Shown: positions 1 through 8,697, counted from the first letter of the stretch. The stretch: DNA of 64,000 nt from Dietzia timorensis (GCF_001659785.1 NZ_CP015961.1:3224001-3288000); one strand, 5' to 3'. Notes: a model not told the origin generated them from the letters alone. Translations and numbers: made by a program.

Positions 1-350
1 CGATGCTGCCACTCGAGATTCATCCACCCCGGCCGGGTTTCCTCGCCCTCGCCCGGCGGGCGCCGGAACGTTCCCTGCCCGGCGATGCGGACCGACAACT
101 CGTGTTCCCCTCGCAGGAGGGAGCGCGGGGCGAAACCGAATCTCACGCTCCGCGGCTCGACCTCGACTACGCGGTAGCGCACGGATCCGTGCCCGCCGCG
201 GCTGCCCACCTGCAGGCCCCGATCGAGCAATAGCGCCGGCCACCGCCACCGCGGCCACAGCTCGTCCGCCGGACCCGCGAGTTCGCCGAGGATCGACTCG
301 GCCTCGGCGATGTCCCCGCGCATCGCGCGCGTGTGGACGTTTCGGATCAT
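1..350 (-). CDS. SRPBCC-family protein, 3' end cut by window edge
   Basis: Reading leftwards from the ATG at 348-350 the frame stays open to base 1, giving about 116 residues of an incomplete protein. It begins MIRNVHTRAM and contains WPALLLDRGLQVGSRGGHG followed by an RYRVVEVEP strand. This matches, from memory, the start of small actinobacterial SRPBCC (START/Bet v1-like) proteins that bind hydrophobic ligands; the actual ligand is unknown. An upstream ATG is out of frame and closes at once. The family call is from remembered similarity and only the N-terminal part is visible. Confidence 0.6.
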   Translation of the reverse strand, partial: MIRNVHTRAMRGDIAEAESILGELAGPADELWPRWRWPALLLDRGLQVGSRGGHGSVRYRVVEVEPRSVRFGFAPRSLLRGEHELSVRIAGQGTFRRPPGEGEETRPGWMNLEWQH

Positions 351-851
351 GTCGTCATCGACTGGGTGGTTTCGGCTCCATTGCGAGATCACTGGTCGCG
401 GCTCCAATTGCAGCGGTTCTGCCGTCGATCTTACGGCGGCGTGGGGGGACGCGGACCGGGTTTCGCGACTGGACCGTTGATCTGCCCTCCCCGCTCAGCA
501 TCCCGACGGCTCGACATCGAGTTGCCTGGCTCACATTTTTACCGGAACGCGGACATCGATTTCGCCGCGCCCCCGAGGCAGTTCCGCTGCTCTTTACACT
601 TATTTTCATCTCATCTTCGGCCGCCCGGCGTGGACGAGCGCCCTGGATACCTGGCGTAGAACCCACCCCTTCACCGGCGTGGAGCAATAAATGTTTTGTA
701 AACAAAAACGACGATTTCACGATTAATCATCGATATTTCTCGTAGTGTCATACGCACAGCGCGGGAAGAAGAGTCCCAGAGGTTTCACACGATCACGGTG
801 TCCCGTCGTCCCGGGCCTTCTGAGCACCACCACAGGATGAGGTAACGGAAA
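351..851. other. 500-bp intergenic region upstream of ehuB
   Basis: I see no convincing gene here; small open frames on both strands lack ribosome sites and recognisable products. An AT-rich stretch at about 686-755 includes a TGTTT-N3-AAACA inverted repeat and probably holds the divergent promoters for the SRPBCC gene and ehuB. The last 100 bases before ehuB are GC-rich and would form its leader, ending with AGGATGAGG at 834-842 as the ribosome site. No riboswitch was recognised. Confidence 0.5.
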
Positions 852-1730
852 ATGACTCGCAGAAAGTCAATCGCACTCCAGGCGGGCGCCATCGGCTCCG
901 CCGCCCTGATCGCACTGGCAGGCTGCAGCAGCGGCGACGATTCCGGAGGTGACGGCGGAGAGTCCGTCACCGTGGCGATCGCAGGCGAGGAGCCCTATTC
1001 CTATCTGGATGACAGCGGCGAAGCGACCGGCGCATCGGTCGCGCTCGCCGAGAAGATCCTCGGCGAGGACCTCGGCTACTCCGTCGACACCGAACTCACG
1101 GATTGGGACTCCCTGATCCCCGGCCTCGAGGCCGGTCAGTGGGACGCCGTCTCTGCCGGTATGTCGGTAACCCCGGAACGTTGCGCGCAGGCGGCGTTCT
1201 CGGAGCCGGAGATCATGTACACCACCGCGTTCCTCGTCGAAGAGGGCAACCCGCTGGGCGTCGAGAACTTCGAGGACATCGCCGAGAAGCAGGAGGCCGG
1301 CGAGGACATCCGCGTCGTCACCCTCACATCAGGCGTCGAGGCCGGATACACCGAGGACCTAGGGATCGAGAAGACCGGTGTCGGCACGGCCGAGGACGGC
1401 GTCGACTTCGTCACGGGCGGACGCGCAGACGTCTTCGCACTCACTGCGATCTCACTCAAGGCGATGGCCGGAGACATCGACGGCTACGAGGTCACCGACC
1501 CGTTCGCCCATGAGGTCTCGGCGGGCGCGACCGTGTTCCCGAAGGACAATCCGGAGCTGCTCGACAAGTACAACGAGCGCCTCGCCGAGCTCAAGGAGAG
1601 CGGCGAGTTCCTCGACATCATCAGCGAATTCGGCTTCACCGAGGAAGAGGTGCCGCCGGCAGATCTGACGAGTGCCGAGCTGTGCGAGGGCAATATCGAC
1701 GAGCTCAACGAGAAGTACCTCGACAGCTGA
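852..1730 (+). CDS. ehuB: Ectoine/amino-acid ABC transporter substrate-binding lipoprotein
   Basis: The 292-residue protein has a lipoprotein signal (lipobox LAGC, then a Gly/Asp-rich linker) and a family 3 periplasmic solute-binding fold. Segments such as WDSLIPGL, AVSAGMSVTPERC and AFSEPEIMYTT are characteristic, from memory, of EhuB, which captures ectoine and hydroxyectoine. It would sit on the outer face of the membrane and deliver ligand to EhuC/EhuD. The ATG at 852 follows AGGATGAGG. A 13-bp hairpin lies just after the stop, before the permease genes. Alternative substrates are polar amino acids such as glutamate; the Ehu assignment rests also on the ATPase insertion described under ehuA. 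Confidence 0.65.
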   Translation: MTRRKSIALQAGAIGSAALIALAGCSSGDDSGGDGGESVTVAIAGEEPYSYLDDSGEATGASVALAEKILGEDLGYSVDTELTDWDSLIPGLEAGQWDAVSAGMSVTPERCAQAAFSEPEIMYTTAFLVEEGNPLGVENFEDIAEKQEAGEDIRVVTLTSGVEAGYTEDLGIEKTGVGTAEDGVDFVTGGRADVFALTAISLKAMAGDIDGYEVTDPFAHEVSAGATVFPKDNPELLDKYNERLAELKESGEFLDIISEFGFTEEEVPPADLTSAELCEGNIDELNEKYLDS

Positions 1731-1757
1731 TCGACTCCGATAGTCCCCCGCCGGCGC

Positions 1758-1790
1758 CGCCCGGGTGCCTCGTTCGAAGGCACCCGGGCG
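1758..1790 (+). terminator. Intercistronic hairpin after ehuB
   Basis: A perfect 13-bp stem (arms 1758-1770 and 1778-1790, CGCCCGGGTGCCT and its complement) encloses a 7-nt loop. No T-tract follows, so it is more likely a partial terminator or an RNA-stabilising hairpin. Such a structure would raise binding-protein mRNA relative to permease mRNA, a common arrangement in binding-protein operons. Confidence 0.6.
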
Positions 1791-1817
1791 CCGTGGCGGA
1801 GTGGCACGAGCGGTACG

Positions 1818-1829
1818 TCCGACGTCATA
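1818..1829 (+). repeat. Dispersed motif copy 1 (TCCGACGTCATA)
   Basis: Intergenic copy 40 bases before the ehuC start. Its palindromic core GACGTC (1821-1826) is followed after 11 nt by TATTCC (1838-1843), a possible weak -10 box. The 11-nt distance is the same as at the Nudix and universal-stress promoters. It may therefore mark an internal, regulated promoter for ehuCDA downstream of the hairpin. Confidence 0.6.
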
Positions 1830-1869
1830 CATGCCCCTATTCCGCCTGTGAGGAGAACGGCTCCGTGAC

Positions 1870-2712
1870 ATGAACTGGCTTGACGAGCAGAAAGCTAACT
1901 TCGAGGTGCTCGGGAACTTCTCCGAACGCATCATCGAAGGGCTGACCACCACCATCTACCTCACGCTGCTGGGCGGCGCGCTGGCGTTTGTCATCGCGAT
2001 CGCGCTGGGGCTGGCGGCGGGCAGTCCGAGCCTGTGGCTGCGGGGGCCGGCGCGGGTGCTCATCGAATTCCTGCGCGGTATCTCGCTGCTTGTGCTGCTG
2101 TTCTGGCTGCTGTACGTGCTGCCGATTTTCTGGATCCAGTACCACATACCGCTGCCCGCGCCGCAGGACCACACGTTCGCGATCGGCGTGGCCGCGCTCG
2201 GGCTCAACTATGGCGCGTACGGCGCGGAGGCCGTGCGCGCGTCGCTGACAACCGTTCCGAAGGCGCAGTGGGAAGCGACGACGGCGCTGTCGATGTCGTG
2301 GACGCACAAGATGCGGCGCGTAATTTTCCCGCAGGCATGGGCGCTGATGATCCCGTCGCTGTCCAACCTGTGGGTGCACCTCCTCAAGGGCAGCGCGATC
2401 GTCTATATCGTGCCCGGCGTCAACGATCTCACCTTCGAGCTCGACAATCTGCGCAGGCCGACCGACATCTGGTTTTCCCACGCGTTTATCGGTCTGGTCA
2501 CCTACTTCATTCTCGCTCTCGTGCTCACCCTGTTCATGCAGGCGCTCGAGGCGCGCGCCAAGCACCGGCTCGGCCGGGGTCCGTCGCTGCGGGAGATCCT
2601 GTCGCCGACGCCGAAACTAGGCGGGCGGCGATCGAAGCGCGACGGCGCGGAACAGGGGCTCGGCCAGACCGGAGCCGAGGCCGGCACTCTCGCGGGAGGT
2701 AAGGCATCGTGA
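1870..2712 (+). CDS. ehuC: Ectoine/amino-acid ABC transporter permease
   Basis: This 280-residue protein is a HisM/EhuC-type inner-membrane permease. About five hydrophobic segments surround the conserved coupling-loop region EAVRASLTTVPKAQWEATTA, which docks on the ATPase. A hydrophilic Arg/Gly-rich tail follows the last membrane segment. The ribosome site GAGGAGAAC precedes the start by about 10 nt. The 3' end overlaps ehuD by four bases (GTGA), indicating translational coupling. Together with ehuD it would form the heterodimeric channel. Confidence 0.7.
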   Translation: MNWLDEQKANFEVLGNFSERIIEGLTTTIYLTLLGGALAFVIAIALGLAAGSPSLWLRGPARVLIEFLRGISLLVLLFWLLYVLPIFWIQYHIPLPAPQDHTFAIGVAALGLNYGAYGAEAVRASLTTVPKAQWEATTALSMSWTHKMRRVIFPQAWALMIPSLSNLWVHLLKGSAIVYIVPGVNDLTFELDNLRRPTDIWFSHAFIGLVTYFILALVLTLFMQALEARAKHRLGRGPSLREILSPTPKLGGRRSKRDGAEQGLGQTGAEAGTLAGGKAS

Positions 2713-3425
2713 ATTCTTCGCTGATCCTCGCGCAGGCGACCGAGGTCGACTCCCCCACGCGAGTAACCGACACCGGACCGTTCTTCGATTTCGGTTTCGC
2801 CGTCGACATTTTCCCCGAGATCTTCATGGCCTTCCTCAAGGTCACGCTGCTCGTCACCGTCGCGGGCACCATCATCGCGTCGATCCTCGGGCTCGTTATC
2901 GCGATCCTTATCATGGTGCTGCCGAAGCCGCTGGCGTGGATCGTCAAGTGGGCGGCGAACTTCATCAGGATGACGCCGATCATCGTGCAGCTCATCTTCC
3001 TGTTCTGGACATTCTTGTGGCTCGACCCCATCCAGATCGGCATCATCGTCTTCGGCATCCACTACGCCACGTACATGTCCGAGGTGTACCGCGCCGGCAT
3101 CGAGTCGGTGCCGAAGGGGCAATGGGAGGCGACGACGGCATTGTCGATGTCCGCCGTCCGGACGTGGCGAAAGGTCATCATTCCGCAGGCCCTGCGCTCC
3201 ACCGTCCCTTCGCTCGGCAACTATGCGATCTCGATGTTCAAGGACACCCCGTTCCTGTTCGTGATCTCGGCGGCGGAAATGGTGACCGTGGCCCAAACCA
3301 TCGGTTCCGAGACCTTCCGCTACAACGAAGCAATCACCATCGCCGGGCTCATCTTCCTGGCGGCCAGCTACCCCACCGCAGTGCTCATCAACCGTCTGGA
3401 GAAGCGCCTTGCCTACGCCAACTGA
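2709..3425 (+). CDS. ehuD: Ectoine/amino-acid ABC transporter permease
   Basis: The 238-residue second permease starts at a GTG overlapping the ehuC stop. It carries an N-terminal membrane segment, then the family coupling loop (AGIESVPKGQWEATTALSMS, about residues 125-145) and a C-terminal membrane segment ending in NRLEKRLAYAN. It is of usual length for the family. Its end overlaps the ehuA start by 17 bases, so ehuC, ehuD and ehuA form one tightly coupled unit. Confidence 0.7.
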   Translation: MNSSLILAQATEVDSPTRVTDTGPFFDFGFAVDIFPEIFMAFLKVTLLVTVAGTIIASILGLVIAILIMVLPKPLAWIVKWAANFIRMTPIIVQLIFLFWTFLWLDPIQIGIIVFGIHYATYMSEVYRAGIESVPKGQWEATTALSMSAVRTWRKVIIPQALRSTVPSLGNYAISMFKDTPFLFVISAAEMVTVAQTIGSETFRYNEAITIAGLIFLAASYPTAVLINRLEKRLAYAN

Positions 3426-4263
3426 GTCCACCCACGTCGCCGAAGCGACCCAGAACTCCGGCGCGCACACCATCGAGTTCGTCGATGTGGAGAAGCGTTT
3501 TGGCGACAACGTCGTGCTCAAGGACCTCAACTTCACGGTCAAGCAGGGCGAGCGCGTCACCCTCATCGGCCCCTCGGGCTCTGGCAAGACGACGATCCTG
3601 CGACTGGTGATGACCCTCGAGGAACTCTCCGGCGGGTACATCTACATCGACGGCGAGCCGCTCACGCATGCCCAGCGCGACGGCAAGCGCGTGCCGGTGC
3701 CGAAGAAGCAACAGAAGAAACTCCGCACCCGAATCGGAATGGTGTTCCAGCAGTTCAACCTGTTCCCCAACATGACCGTGTTGGAGAACATCATCGAGGC
3801 GCCCGTGCACGTTCTCGGCCTGCCGAAGAAGGAGGCAATTGCCAAGGCACATTCCCTTCTCGAGCAGGTCGGCCTGCCGGATAAGGCCGACGAGCACCCC
3901 TCCTCTCTTTCTGGAGGACAGCAACAGCGCGTCGCCATCGCGCGAGCGCTAGCGATGGATCCGGAGATCCTGCTCCTCGACGAGGTCACTTCCGCGCTCG
4001 ACCCCGAGGTCGTCGGCGATGTCCTGAACATCCTGCGCGAGGTCGCCGACACCACCAATGTCACGATGCTCATCGTCACCCACGAAATGGGTTTCGCCCG
4101 CGACGTCTCCCACAAGGTGATGATGTTCGACGAGGGCCACATCGTCGAAGAGGGGCACCCGGACACGATCTTCACCTCACCGAAGCACGAACGCACGAAG
4201 CGATTCCTCAGCGCGGTCCTCGGAGACGGCTCGGCACAGAGCCGAACAACCTCGGACGATTAA
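3409..4263 (+). CDS. ehuA: Ectoine/amino-acid ABC transporter ATP-binding protein
   Basis: The 284-residue ATPase has Walker A GPSGSGKTT (residues 54-62), Q-loop FQQFN (Q115), signature LSGGQ (167-171) and Walker B ILLLDE (187-192); the usual DEPTS is DEVTS here. An insertion of about 15 residues before the Q-loop (KRVPVPKKQQKKLRTRIG) matches, from memory, EhuA proteins rather than glutamate-type GluA. TTG at 3409 is the likely start because GGAGAAG lies 4-5 nt before it inside ehuD. It energises EhuCD at the cytoplasmic face. No strong terminator was seen after the stop. Confidence 0.7.
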   Translation: MPTPTESTHVAEATQNSGAHTIEFVDVEKRFGDNVVLKDLNFTVKQGERVTLIGPSGSGKTTILRLVMTLEELSGGYIYIDGEPLTHAQRDGKRVPVPKKQQKKLRTRIGMVFQQFNLFPNMTVLENIIEAPVHVLGLPKKEAIAKAHSLLEQVGLPDKADEHPSSLSGGQQQRVAIARALAMDPEILLLDEVTSALDPEVVGDVLNILREVADTTNVTMLIVTHEMGFARDVSHKVMMFDEGHIVEEGHPDTIFTSPKHERTKRFLSAVLGDGSAQSRTTSDD

Positions 4264-4447
4264 CGGCCCCCGTGAAACGGCGGGTGGGCGATCGCCTAAT
4301 GTGAATCTAACGTTCCACCGTTCGCGAGCGACAAAGGCTTAGAGTGGATACGTACTTCGCCGTCGATGACGCGTGGTGTGCGCACCACACCCGCCGCGCG
4401 CACCGAGCGGCGGGCGAAGACCAGAACACTATGGAGGATCCTTCGAG

Positions 4448-5488
4448 ATGGCAGAGAACGCAACACCGATCGCCGTGAGCACCGGGGTCGACGGCACGAA
4501 GATGTACGGTATCGGCGCCTACCGCCCCGAGCGCGTCGTCGACAACGAAGAGATCTGCCAGCACATCGACTCCAGCGACGAGTGGATCCAGGAACGTTCG
4601 GGCATCAAGACCCGCCGCTTCGCCGACCGCGAGGAGAGCGTGGTGCACATGGGCACGGTGGCCGCGCAGAAGGCGCTCGACAATTCCGGCGTCGATCCCG
4701 AACTCGTCGATGCGATCATCTTCTGCACCTCGACGTACGAGACGATCATCCCCCACGGCGCGCCGATCATCGCGAACAACATCGGTCGCAACGGCATCGC
4801 GGCCTTCGACCTCACCGCGGGTTGTGCCGGATTCGGCTACGGCCTCGCCGTCGCGACGAACGTCATCCGTGGCGGGGCCGCCCGATATGTTCTCGTCATC
4901 GGCTCCGAGCGCCTTTCCGAGGCCATCAACCCCGAGGACCGCGGCACCGCCTTCATTTTCGGCGACGGCGCCGGGGCCGTCGTCGTCGGCCCCGCAGACG
5001 AGAACGAGCTCGGACCCGTCGTGTGGGGCTCGGATGGCGAGAAGGGCCAGGCGATCCGCCAGACGAAGAACTGGTACCAGGTCATGGACGAGGCTGTGAG
5101 CCCCGAGTCCGCCGAGCACCCCTGGCTCGTCATGGACGGCAGCAAGGTGTTTCGCTGGGCCGCGTTCACCGTCGCCAAGGTCGCGCAGCAGACACTGGAG
5201 GCCGCGAACGTCGGCCCGGAGAACATCCAGGCCTTCATCCCGCACCAGGCGAACGGCCGCATCAACGATGCGCTCGCCAAGCACCTCGGCCTCCCCGACA
5301 CCGTCGCCGTCGCCAACGACATCGAGGCCACCGGCAACACCTCCGCCGCATCGATCCCGCTGGCGATGGAGACCATGCTCCGCGAGGGCGAGGCGAAGGA
5401 GGGCGACACCGCCCTGTTGATCGGCTTCGGCGCCGGCCTGTCCTACGCCGGCCAGGTCGTCAAGCTCCCCAAGGCGCCGCAGAGCTAG
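4448..5488 (+). CDS. fabH: 3-oxoacyl-ACP synthase III
   Basis: This 346-residue thiolase-fold enzyme condenses an acyl-CoA with malonyl-ACP. In mycolate-producing bacteria FabH links FAS-I products to the FAS-II elongation system. The catalytic triad is visible: Cys126 in TAGCAGFG, His266 in PHQANGRIND and Asn297 in ATGNTSAAS. ATG 4448 is chosen over an in-frame ATG at 4373 because GGAGG (4433-4437) precedes it and the extra 25 residues look like leader sequence. The gene stands alone rather than in a fatty-acid operon. Confidence 0.88.
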   Translation: MAENATPIAVSTGVDGTKMYGIGAYRPERVVDNEEICQHIDSSDEWIQERSGIKTRRFADREESVVHMGTVAAQKALDNSGVDPELVDAIIFCTSTYETIIPHGAPIIANNIGRNGIAAFDLTAGCAGFGYGLAVATNVIRGGAARYVLVIGSERLSEAINPEDRGTAFIFGDGAGAVVVGPADENELGPVVWGSDGEKGQAIRQTKNWYQVMDEAVSPESAEHPWLVMDGSKVFRWAAFTVAKVAQQTLEAANVGPENIQAFIPHQANGRINDALAKHLGLPDTVAVANDIEATGNTSAASIPLAMETMLREGEAKEGDTALLIGFGAGLSYAGQVVKLPKAPQS

Positions 5489-5575
5489 CCTCGCGCCACC
5501 TCGCCACCGCGCCCGAAGGATCCGCGCCATTTCGGCCCGGCCCTGCGGGGGCGTCGTTCGTCTGCGCTCGTCATT

Positions 5576-5587
5576 TATGACGTCGGA
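5576..5587 (-). repeat. Dispersed motif copy 2 (TCCGACGTCATA on the minus strand)
   Basis: Intergenic copy between fabH and the SGNH lipoprotein gene, reading TATGACGTCGGA on the plus strand and preceded by CATTT. It lies 34 nt upstream of the TACAAT box of the next gene, so the fixed 11-nt spacing seen at other copies is not kept. Confidence 0.6.
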
Positions 5588-5621
5588 CGTGCTTTTCCCG
5601 CAAGAACGAAGGTCCCAGGTC

Positions 5622-5627
5622 TACAAT
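5622..5627 (+). promoter_or_regulatory. -10 box TACAAT of a leaderless transcript
   Basis: TACAAT ends 8 nt before the ATG at 5636, so transcription would start at or next to the start codon. No ribosome site is visible between them. Confidence 0.5.
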
Positions 5628-5635
5628 CTGAGCAC

Positions 5636-6574
5636 ATGAGGCCCTCCCGCACCACACCCCTCGCGGCCGCCGGCGTTGTCGCAGCGGCGGTGGCGCTGGG
5701 CGCGTGCGGGACGGCCGAGGACACCGGCGGCGAGACAGACCCGCAGGCCTCCACCGCAGGCGACGCCGCAGCAGCGGCAGCGGACGAGGATCCGGCTCGC
5801 GATTACCACAACTACGTGGCGCTCGGAGATTCCTACGCCGCCGTCGGCGGCCGCGACGCCGGGTTCTCCGGGCCGGAGTTCTGCCAACGCTCCGGCGACA
5901 ACTACCCCTCTCTACTTCTGCAGAGCTACCGGGTATCCGGCGGGGAGGACGTCACGTGCCAAGGCGCCCAGGTACCTCATCTCCTCTCGCCTCGGCAGAC
6001 GCATTCCGCGGACCCGGGCTCGGCGCAGATTCCTGCACAGCTCGACTCCCTCACGCAGGACACGGACCTGGTGGCCCTGTCGATCGGCGGAAACGACATC
6101 GACTTCGGCGGCATCGTCGCCTGCTACGGACGATCGATGGTCACGCAGGTGGCCTCACAATGCGGCGCGGAGCTCGAGACCACGACCGATGATGCTCTCG
6201 CCGGACTGCCGAGCGCCCTCGACTCGGTGTACGAGGGCATCTCGGACCGGGCGCCGCAGGCCCGCATCATCGCCACCGGTTACGTTCCGCTGCTCGGCGA
6301 GGACGACGATTGCACGCAGATCGGCGCGATCTCCCCCGAGGACCGCGCGTGGGCGGCAGACACGATCGACGCGCTCAACGACGTCATCGAGGAGGCGGCG
6401 CAGCGCCACGACGCAGAGTTCGTCCTGCCGGCGCGCGCCGACGAGCACACCGCGTGCGCCGAGGCGAGCGAGCGGTGGGTCGACTTCTCCGGCGAGGACA
6501 CGGGCTCCTTCCCCATGCATCCCACGCCCACCGGGCACGAGGCGGTCGCACGCGCCGTGGAAGACGCACTCTGA
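5636..6574 (+). CDS. SGNH/GDSL-family lipoprotein hydrolase
   Basis: The 312-residue protein starts with a lipoprotein signal (lipobox LGAC, Cys24) and an Ala/Asp-rich linker. The hydrolase blocks follow: GDSY with nucleophile Ser66, GGND with Asn153, and the C-terminal HPTPTGH carrying the catalytic His. Three Cys pairs in the mature domain fit an exported, disulfide-stabilised esterase/lipase related to streptomycete secreted lipases. The natural ester is unknown. Transcription is probably leaderless from TACAAT at 5622. Confidence 0.75.
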   Translation: MRPSRTTPLAAAGVVAAAVALGACGTAEDTGGETDPQASTAGDAAAAAADEDPARDYHNYVALGDSYAAVGGRDAGFSGPEFCQRSGDNYPSLLLQSYRVSGGEDVTCQGAQVPHLLSPRQTHSADPGSAQIPAQLDSLTQDTDLVALSIGGNDIDFGGIVACYGRSMVTQVASQCGAELETTTDDALAGLPSALDSVYEGISDRAPQARIIATGYVPLLGEDDDCTQIGAISPEDRAWAADTIDALNDVIEEAAQRHDAEFVLPARADEHTACAEASERWVDFSGEDTGSFPMHPTPTGHEAVARAVEDAL

Positions 6575-6625
6575 GCGCGTGTCACTCGCGGGGCCGGAAG
6601 AGGCGGCGGCCCGAAATAGACGAAG

Positions 6626-6662
6626 GCGCCCGCTGCGGGCATGACCTGCTCGCTGCGGGCGC
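6626..6662. terminator. Hairpin between convergent genes
   Basis: Arms GCGCCCGC (6626-6633) and GCGGGCGC (6655-6662) pair around a loop of 21 nt. It sits between an SGNH gene and a lipoprotein gene whose stops face each other. There is no clear T-tract on either strand, so the call is tentative. Confidence 0.35.
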
Positions 6663-6710
6663 TCGTCGAGAGCGCTGCCGGGGCCGTGGGCCCTGGCGCG
6701 TCGGCCTGAC

Positions 6711-7160
6711 TTAGTAGCCGGCCTGGCCGCCTCCTGCGCCATCCGGAAGCTCCGGCGCGCCGCCTCCGCCGCCGCCCTCTGCCGGCGCGGGAGCGGGGGC
6801 AGGAGCGGGAGCGGGAGCGGGTGCGGGGGCCTGCTCGGGTGCTGGCGCCGGGGCAGGCGCGGGAGCGGGCGCCTGCTCGACCGGAGGCGCGACAGCTTCT
6901 CCACCACCTTCGGCCGGCGGTGCGATTACCTCGCCACCTTCTTCGCCTTCTGCCGGCGCCGGCTCTTCCTCGGGCGAGGAGCTCGGCGACGAAGAGGAGG
7001 ACGATGACGAGGAAGAAGAGGAGGAGGACGACGAGGACGACGACGTGGTCTCGTCGGTCTCGTCGGCCGCACCGCCGCAGGCTGCAAGCCCGAGGAGGCC
7101 TGCGGACAGCAGGGCGAGCGCCGCGGACGTCCGCGTGGTGGTGGAATTCTTGATCGCCAT
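6711..7160 (-). CDS. Low-complexity lipoprotein (Ser tract, then Ala-Pro repeats)
   Basis: The 149-residue product has a lipoprotein signal with lipobox LAAC, a Thr/Asp/Glu stretch, a run of about 20 serines, then an acidic segment. Alternating Ala-Pro repeats follow and the protein ends GAGGGQAGY. No enzymatic domain is present. ATG 7160 is preferred over an in-frame start 64 codons upstream because it begins the signal peptide and AAGGG lies upstream. A cell-wall-spanning spacer or surface anchor is plausible from composition alone; no function is assigned. Confidence 0.6.
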   Translation of the reverse strand: MAIKNSTTTRTSAALALLSAGLLGLAACGGAADETDETTSSSSSSSSSSSSSSSSSSSPSSSPEEEPAPAEGEEGGEVIAPPAEGGGEAVAPPVEQAPAPAPAPAPAPEQAPAPAPAPAPAPAPAPAEGGGGGGAPELPDGAGGGQAGY

Positions 7161-7344
7161 GATGTGACTACCCTTCGTATAGTTCATGCGCGTTCCGAAG
7201 TTTGTGCCCACCGCAATTGGTGGCGCAACACACATTTTTCCGGTTCCGCCGTCTACCGTAGCGAAGTCGACGCGAACTCGTGGGAGCTTGTCGGGGCTGT
7301 CGGTGCCCTGGGCAAGTTTCGTTTTCTTTCCGCTTCGGCAACCG

Positions 7345-8610
7345 CTACACACGAGGCCGAGGCGCGGAAAGGCGCTTCTTTCCGCTGCGCGCGCGGTGGT
7401 AGCGACCGAATGCCTTCATCGCGGGATCGTCGACGAATCGGAAGATCAGGTCGGCGATGACGTGCGAGATGACCAGCGCGAGCACCGCGAATCCGAGCCA
7501 CCCGGCAAACCCGTATTCACCGTCGGCGATGACCCATTTCTGCAGGGCCGCCATGACCGGGAATTGCACGAGATACAGCGCAAAGGAGGTGTTGCCGCCC
7601 CAAATCGTCACCTTCGACGTCATAAATGGGCCGGAGCGACCCTCCATGTCCCGGACGGCGAGCGTGCACACCACCGCGAGCACCGGCAGCAGCATGGGCA
7701 CGGACATCTTGAAGTTGACCGGCAACACCCAGGTGAGCGCGACAGAGGCGACCAGCGCGAGCATCGGCCACCACGTCTTCGTATTGCGCCACACCCCTTC
7801 GATGACGGCGCGCGCGCCGAGCACCCCGAGGATGAACTCCGGCAGTCGCGACAGCGGGAACGTGTAGGAGAGGTAGTAGCCGATGTCGACGCCGTGCTCG
7901 GGCAGCAGGAACCACGCCGGCGCCGCGTGGACGTCGTACGGCGGGGAGGCGTCCATGTCGAATAGCAGCGGGACGAAGGTGTTGTCGATCCCCTTGTAGC
8001 CGGGGGTGAACAAGTAGTAGGCGAGGTGGAGCACGACGATCGCCGCAAACAGCGCGCCGATCCACGCCATGAGGCGATGGGTGGGGATCCTGCGCACCAG
8101 CGGAAGGAAGAAGGGGAACGAGACGTAGAACAGCAGCTCGGCCGCGAGAGACCACGAGGGCACGTTGAGCCCGCCGAGCTGGGACCAACCCGGCACCCAC
8201 GTGTGGATGAGCAGGAAGTTCGGCAGCCACGCCGCGGTGCGCTCCCATGGGAACTGCCACACGACGGCGACGAACATGATCGCGGTGATCAGGTGCGTCG
8301 GATACAGCTTGAGCAGGCGGCGCAGCACGTAGTAGACCGGCTCGCGCATCTGGTGGTTGGACCAGAAGATGATGAAGCCCGATAACAGGAAGAAGAAGGT
8401 GACGGCGGCCGAACCGACCTGCATCGGGAGCACGCCGTGGATGGTCTCGAACAGCTCGGACTTCTGGAACGGGTACACCGGCATGAACACCAGCGCGTGG
8501 ATGACGAACACGAGCAGGGCCGCGTACCAGCGGGCGCTGGTGAGCGAGGGTAGCGCGCGCAGTCTCCCCGCGGAGTCGAACGCATCGGGGCGAATCGTCG
8601 GCTGCGCCAA
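7345..8610 (-). CDS. Acyltransferase-3 family membrane protein
   Basis: This 421-residue protein has about ten hydrophobic segments. Its start (TSARWYAALLVFVIHALVF) carries the conserved His of acyltransferase-3 (AT3) proteins, which move acyl groups across or at the membrane onto sugars or peptidoglycan. The start is TTG at 8610, supported by GGAGG five bases before it. The upstream neighbour on the same strand is a secreted SGNH hydrolase. AT3 and SGNH domains are often fused in OatA-type O-acetyltransferases, so the two may cooperate, although a terminator lies between them. The acceptor is unknown. Confidence 0.75.
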   Translation of the reverse strand: MAQPTIRPDAFDSAGRLRALPSLTSARWYAALLVFVIHALVFMPVYPFQKSELFETIHGVLPMQVGSAAVTFFFLLSGFIIFWSNHQMREPVYYVLRRLLKLYPTHLITAIMFVAVVWQFPWERTAAWLPNFLLIHTWVPGWSQLGGLNVPSWSLAAELLFYVSFPFFLPLVRRIPTHRLMAWIGALFAAIVVLHLAYYLFTPGYKGIDNTFVPLLFDMDASPPYDVHAAPAWFLLPEHGVDIGYYLSYTFPLSRLPEFILGVLGARAVIEGVWRNTKTWWPMLALVASVALTWVLPVNFKMSVPMLLPVLAVVCTLAVRDMEGRSGPFMTSKVTIWGGNTSFALYLVQFPVMAALQKWVIADGEYGFAGWLGFAVLALVISHVIADLIFRFVDDPAMKAFGRYHRARSGKKRLSAPRPRV

Positions 8611-8653
8611 CTGGTCCTCCTAGTTCGGGCCCTCGAGCCGGGCACAAAAGTGG

Positions 8654-8684
8654 AAAAGCCCGACCCGCGAAAGACGGGCCGGGC
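8654..8684 (-). terminator. Intrinsic terminator after the secreted SGNH gene
   Basis: On the minus strand a 10-bp stem (arms 8684-8675 and 8667-8658, one G-T pair) with a 7-nt loop is followed directly by TTTT. It should end most transcripts of the SGNH gene before the acyltransferase gene. Confidence 0.75.
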
Positions 8685-8697
8685 GATTTCCCTGAGC

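Noticed and set aside
351-851. Riboswitch upstream of ehuB
   Set aside because: I looked for conserved riboswitch cores in the leader and found no recognisable arrangement.
1758-1790. Hairpin after ehuB read as a full intrinsic terminator
   Set aside because: It lacks a T-tract and the downstream genes belong to the same transporter, so a partial or stabilising role is more likely.
4373-4447. Longer N-terminus of fabH
   Set aside because: GGAGG precedes ATG 4448 and the conserved FabH sequence begins shortly after it; the extra residues are unlike the family.
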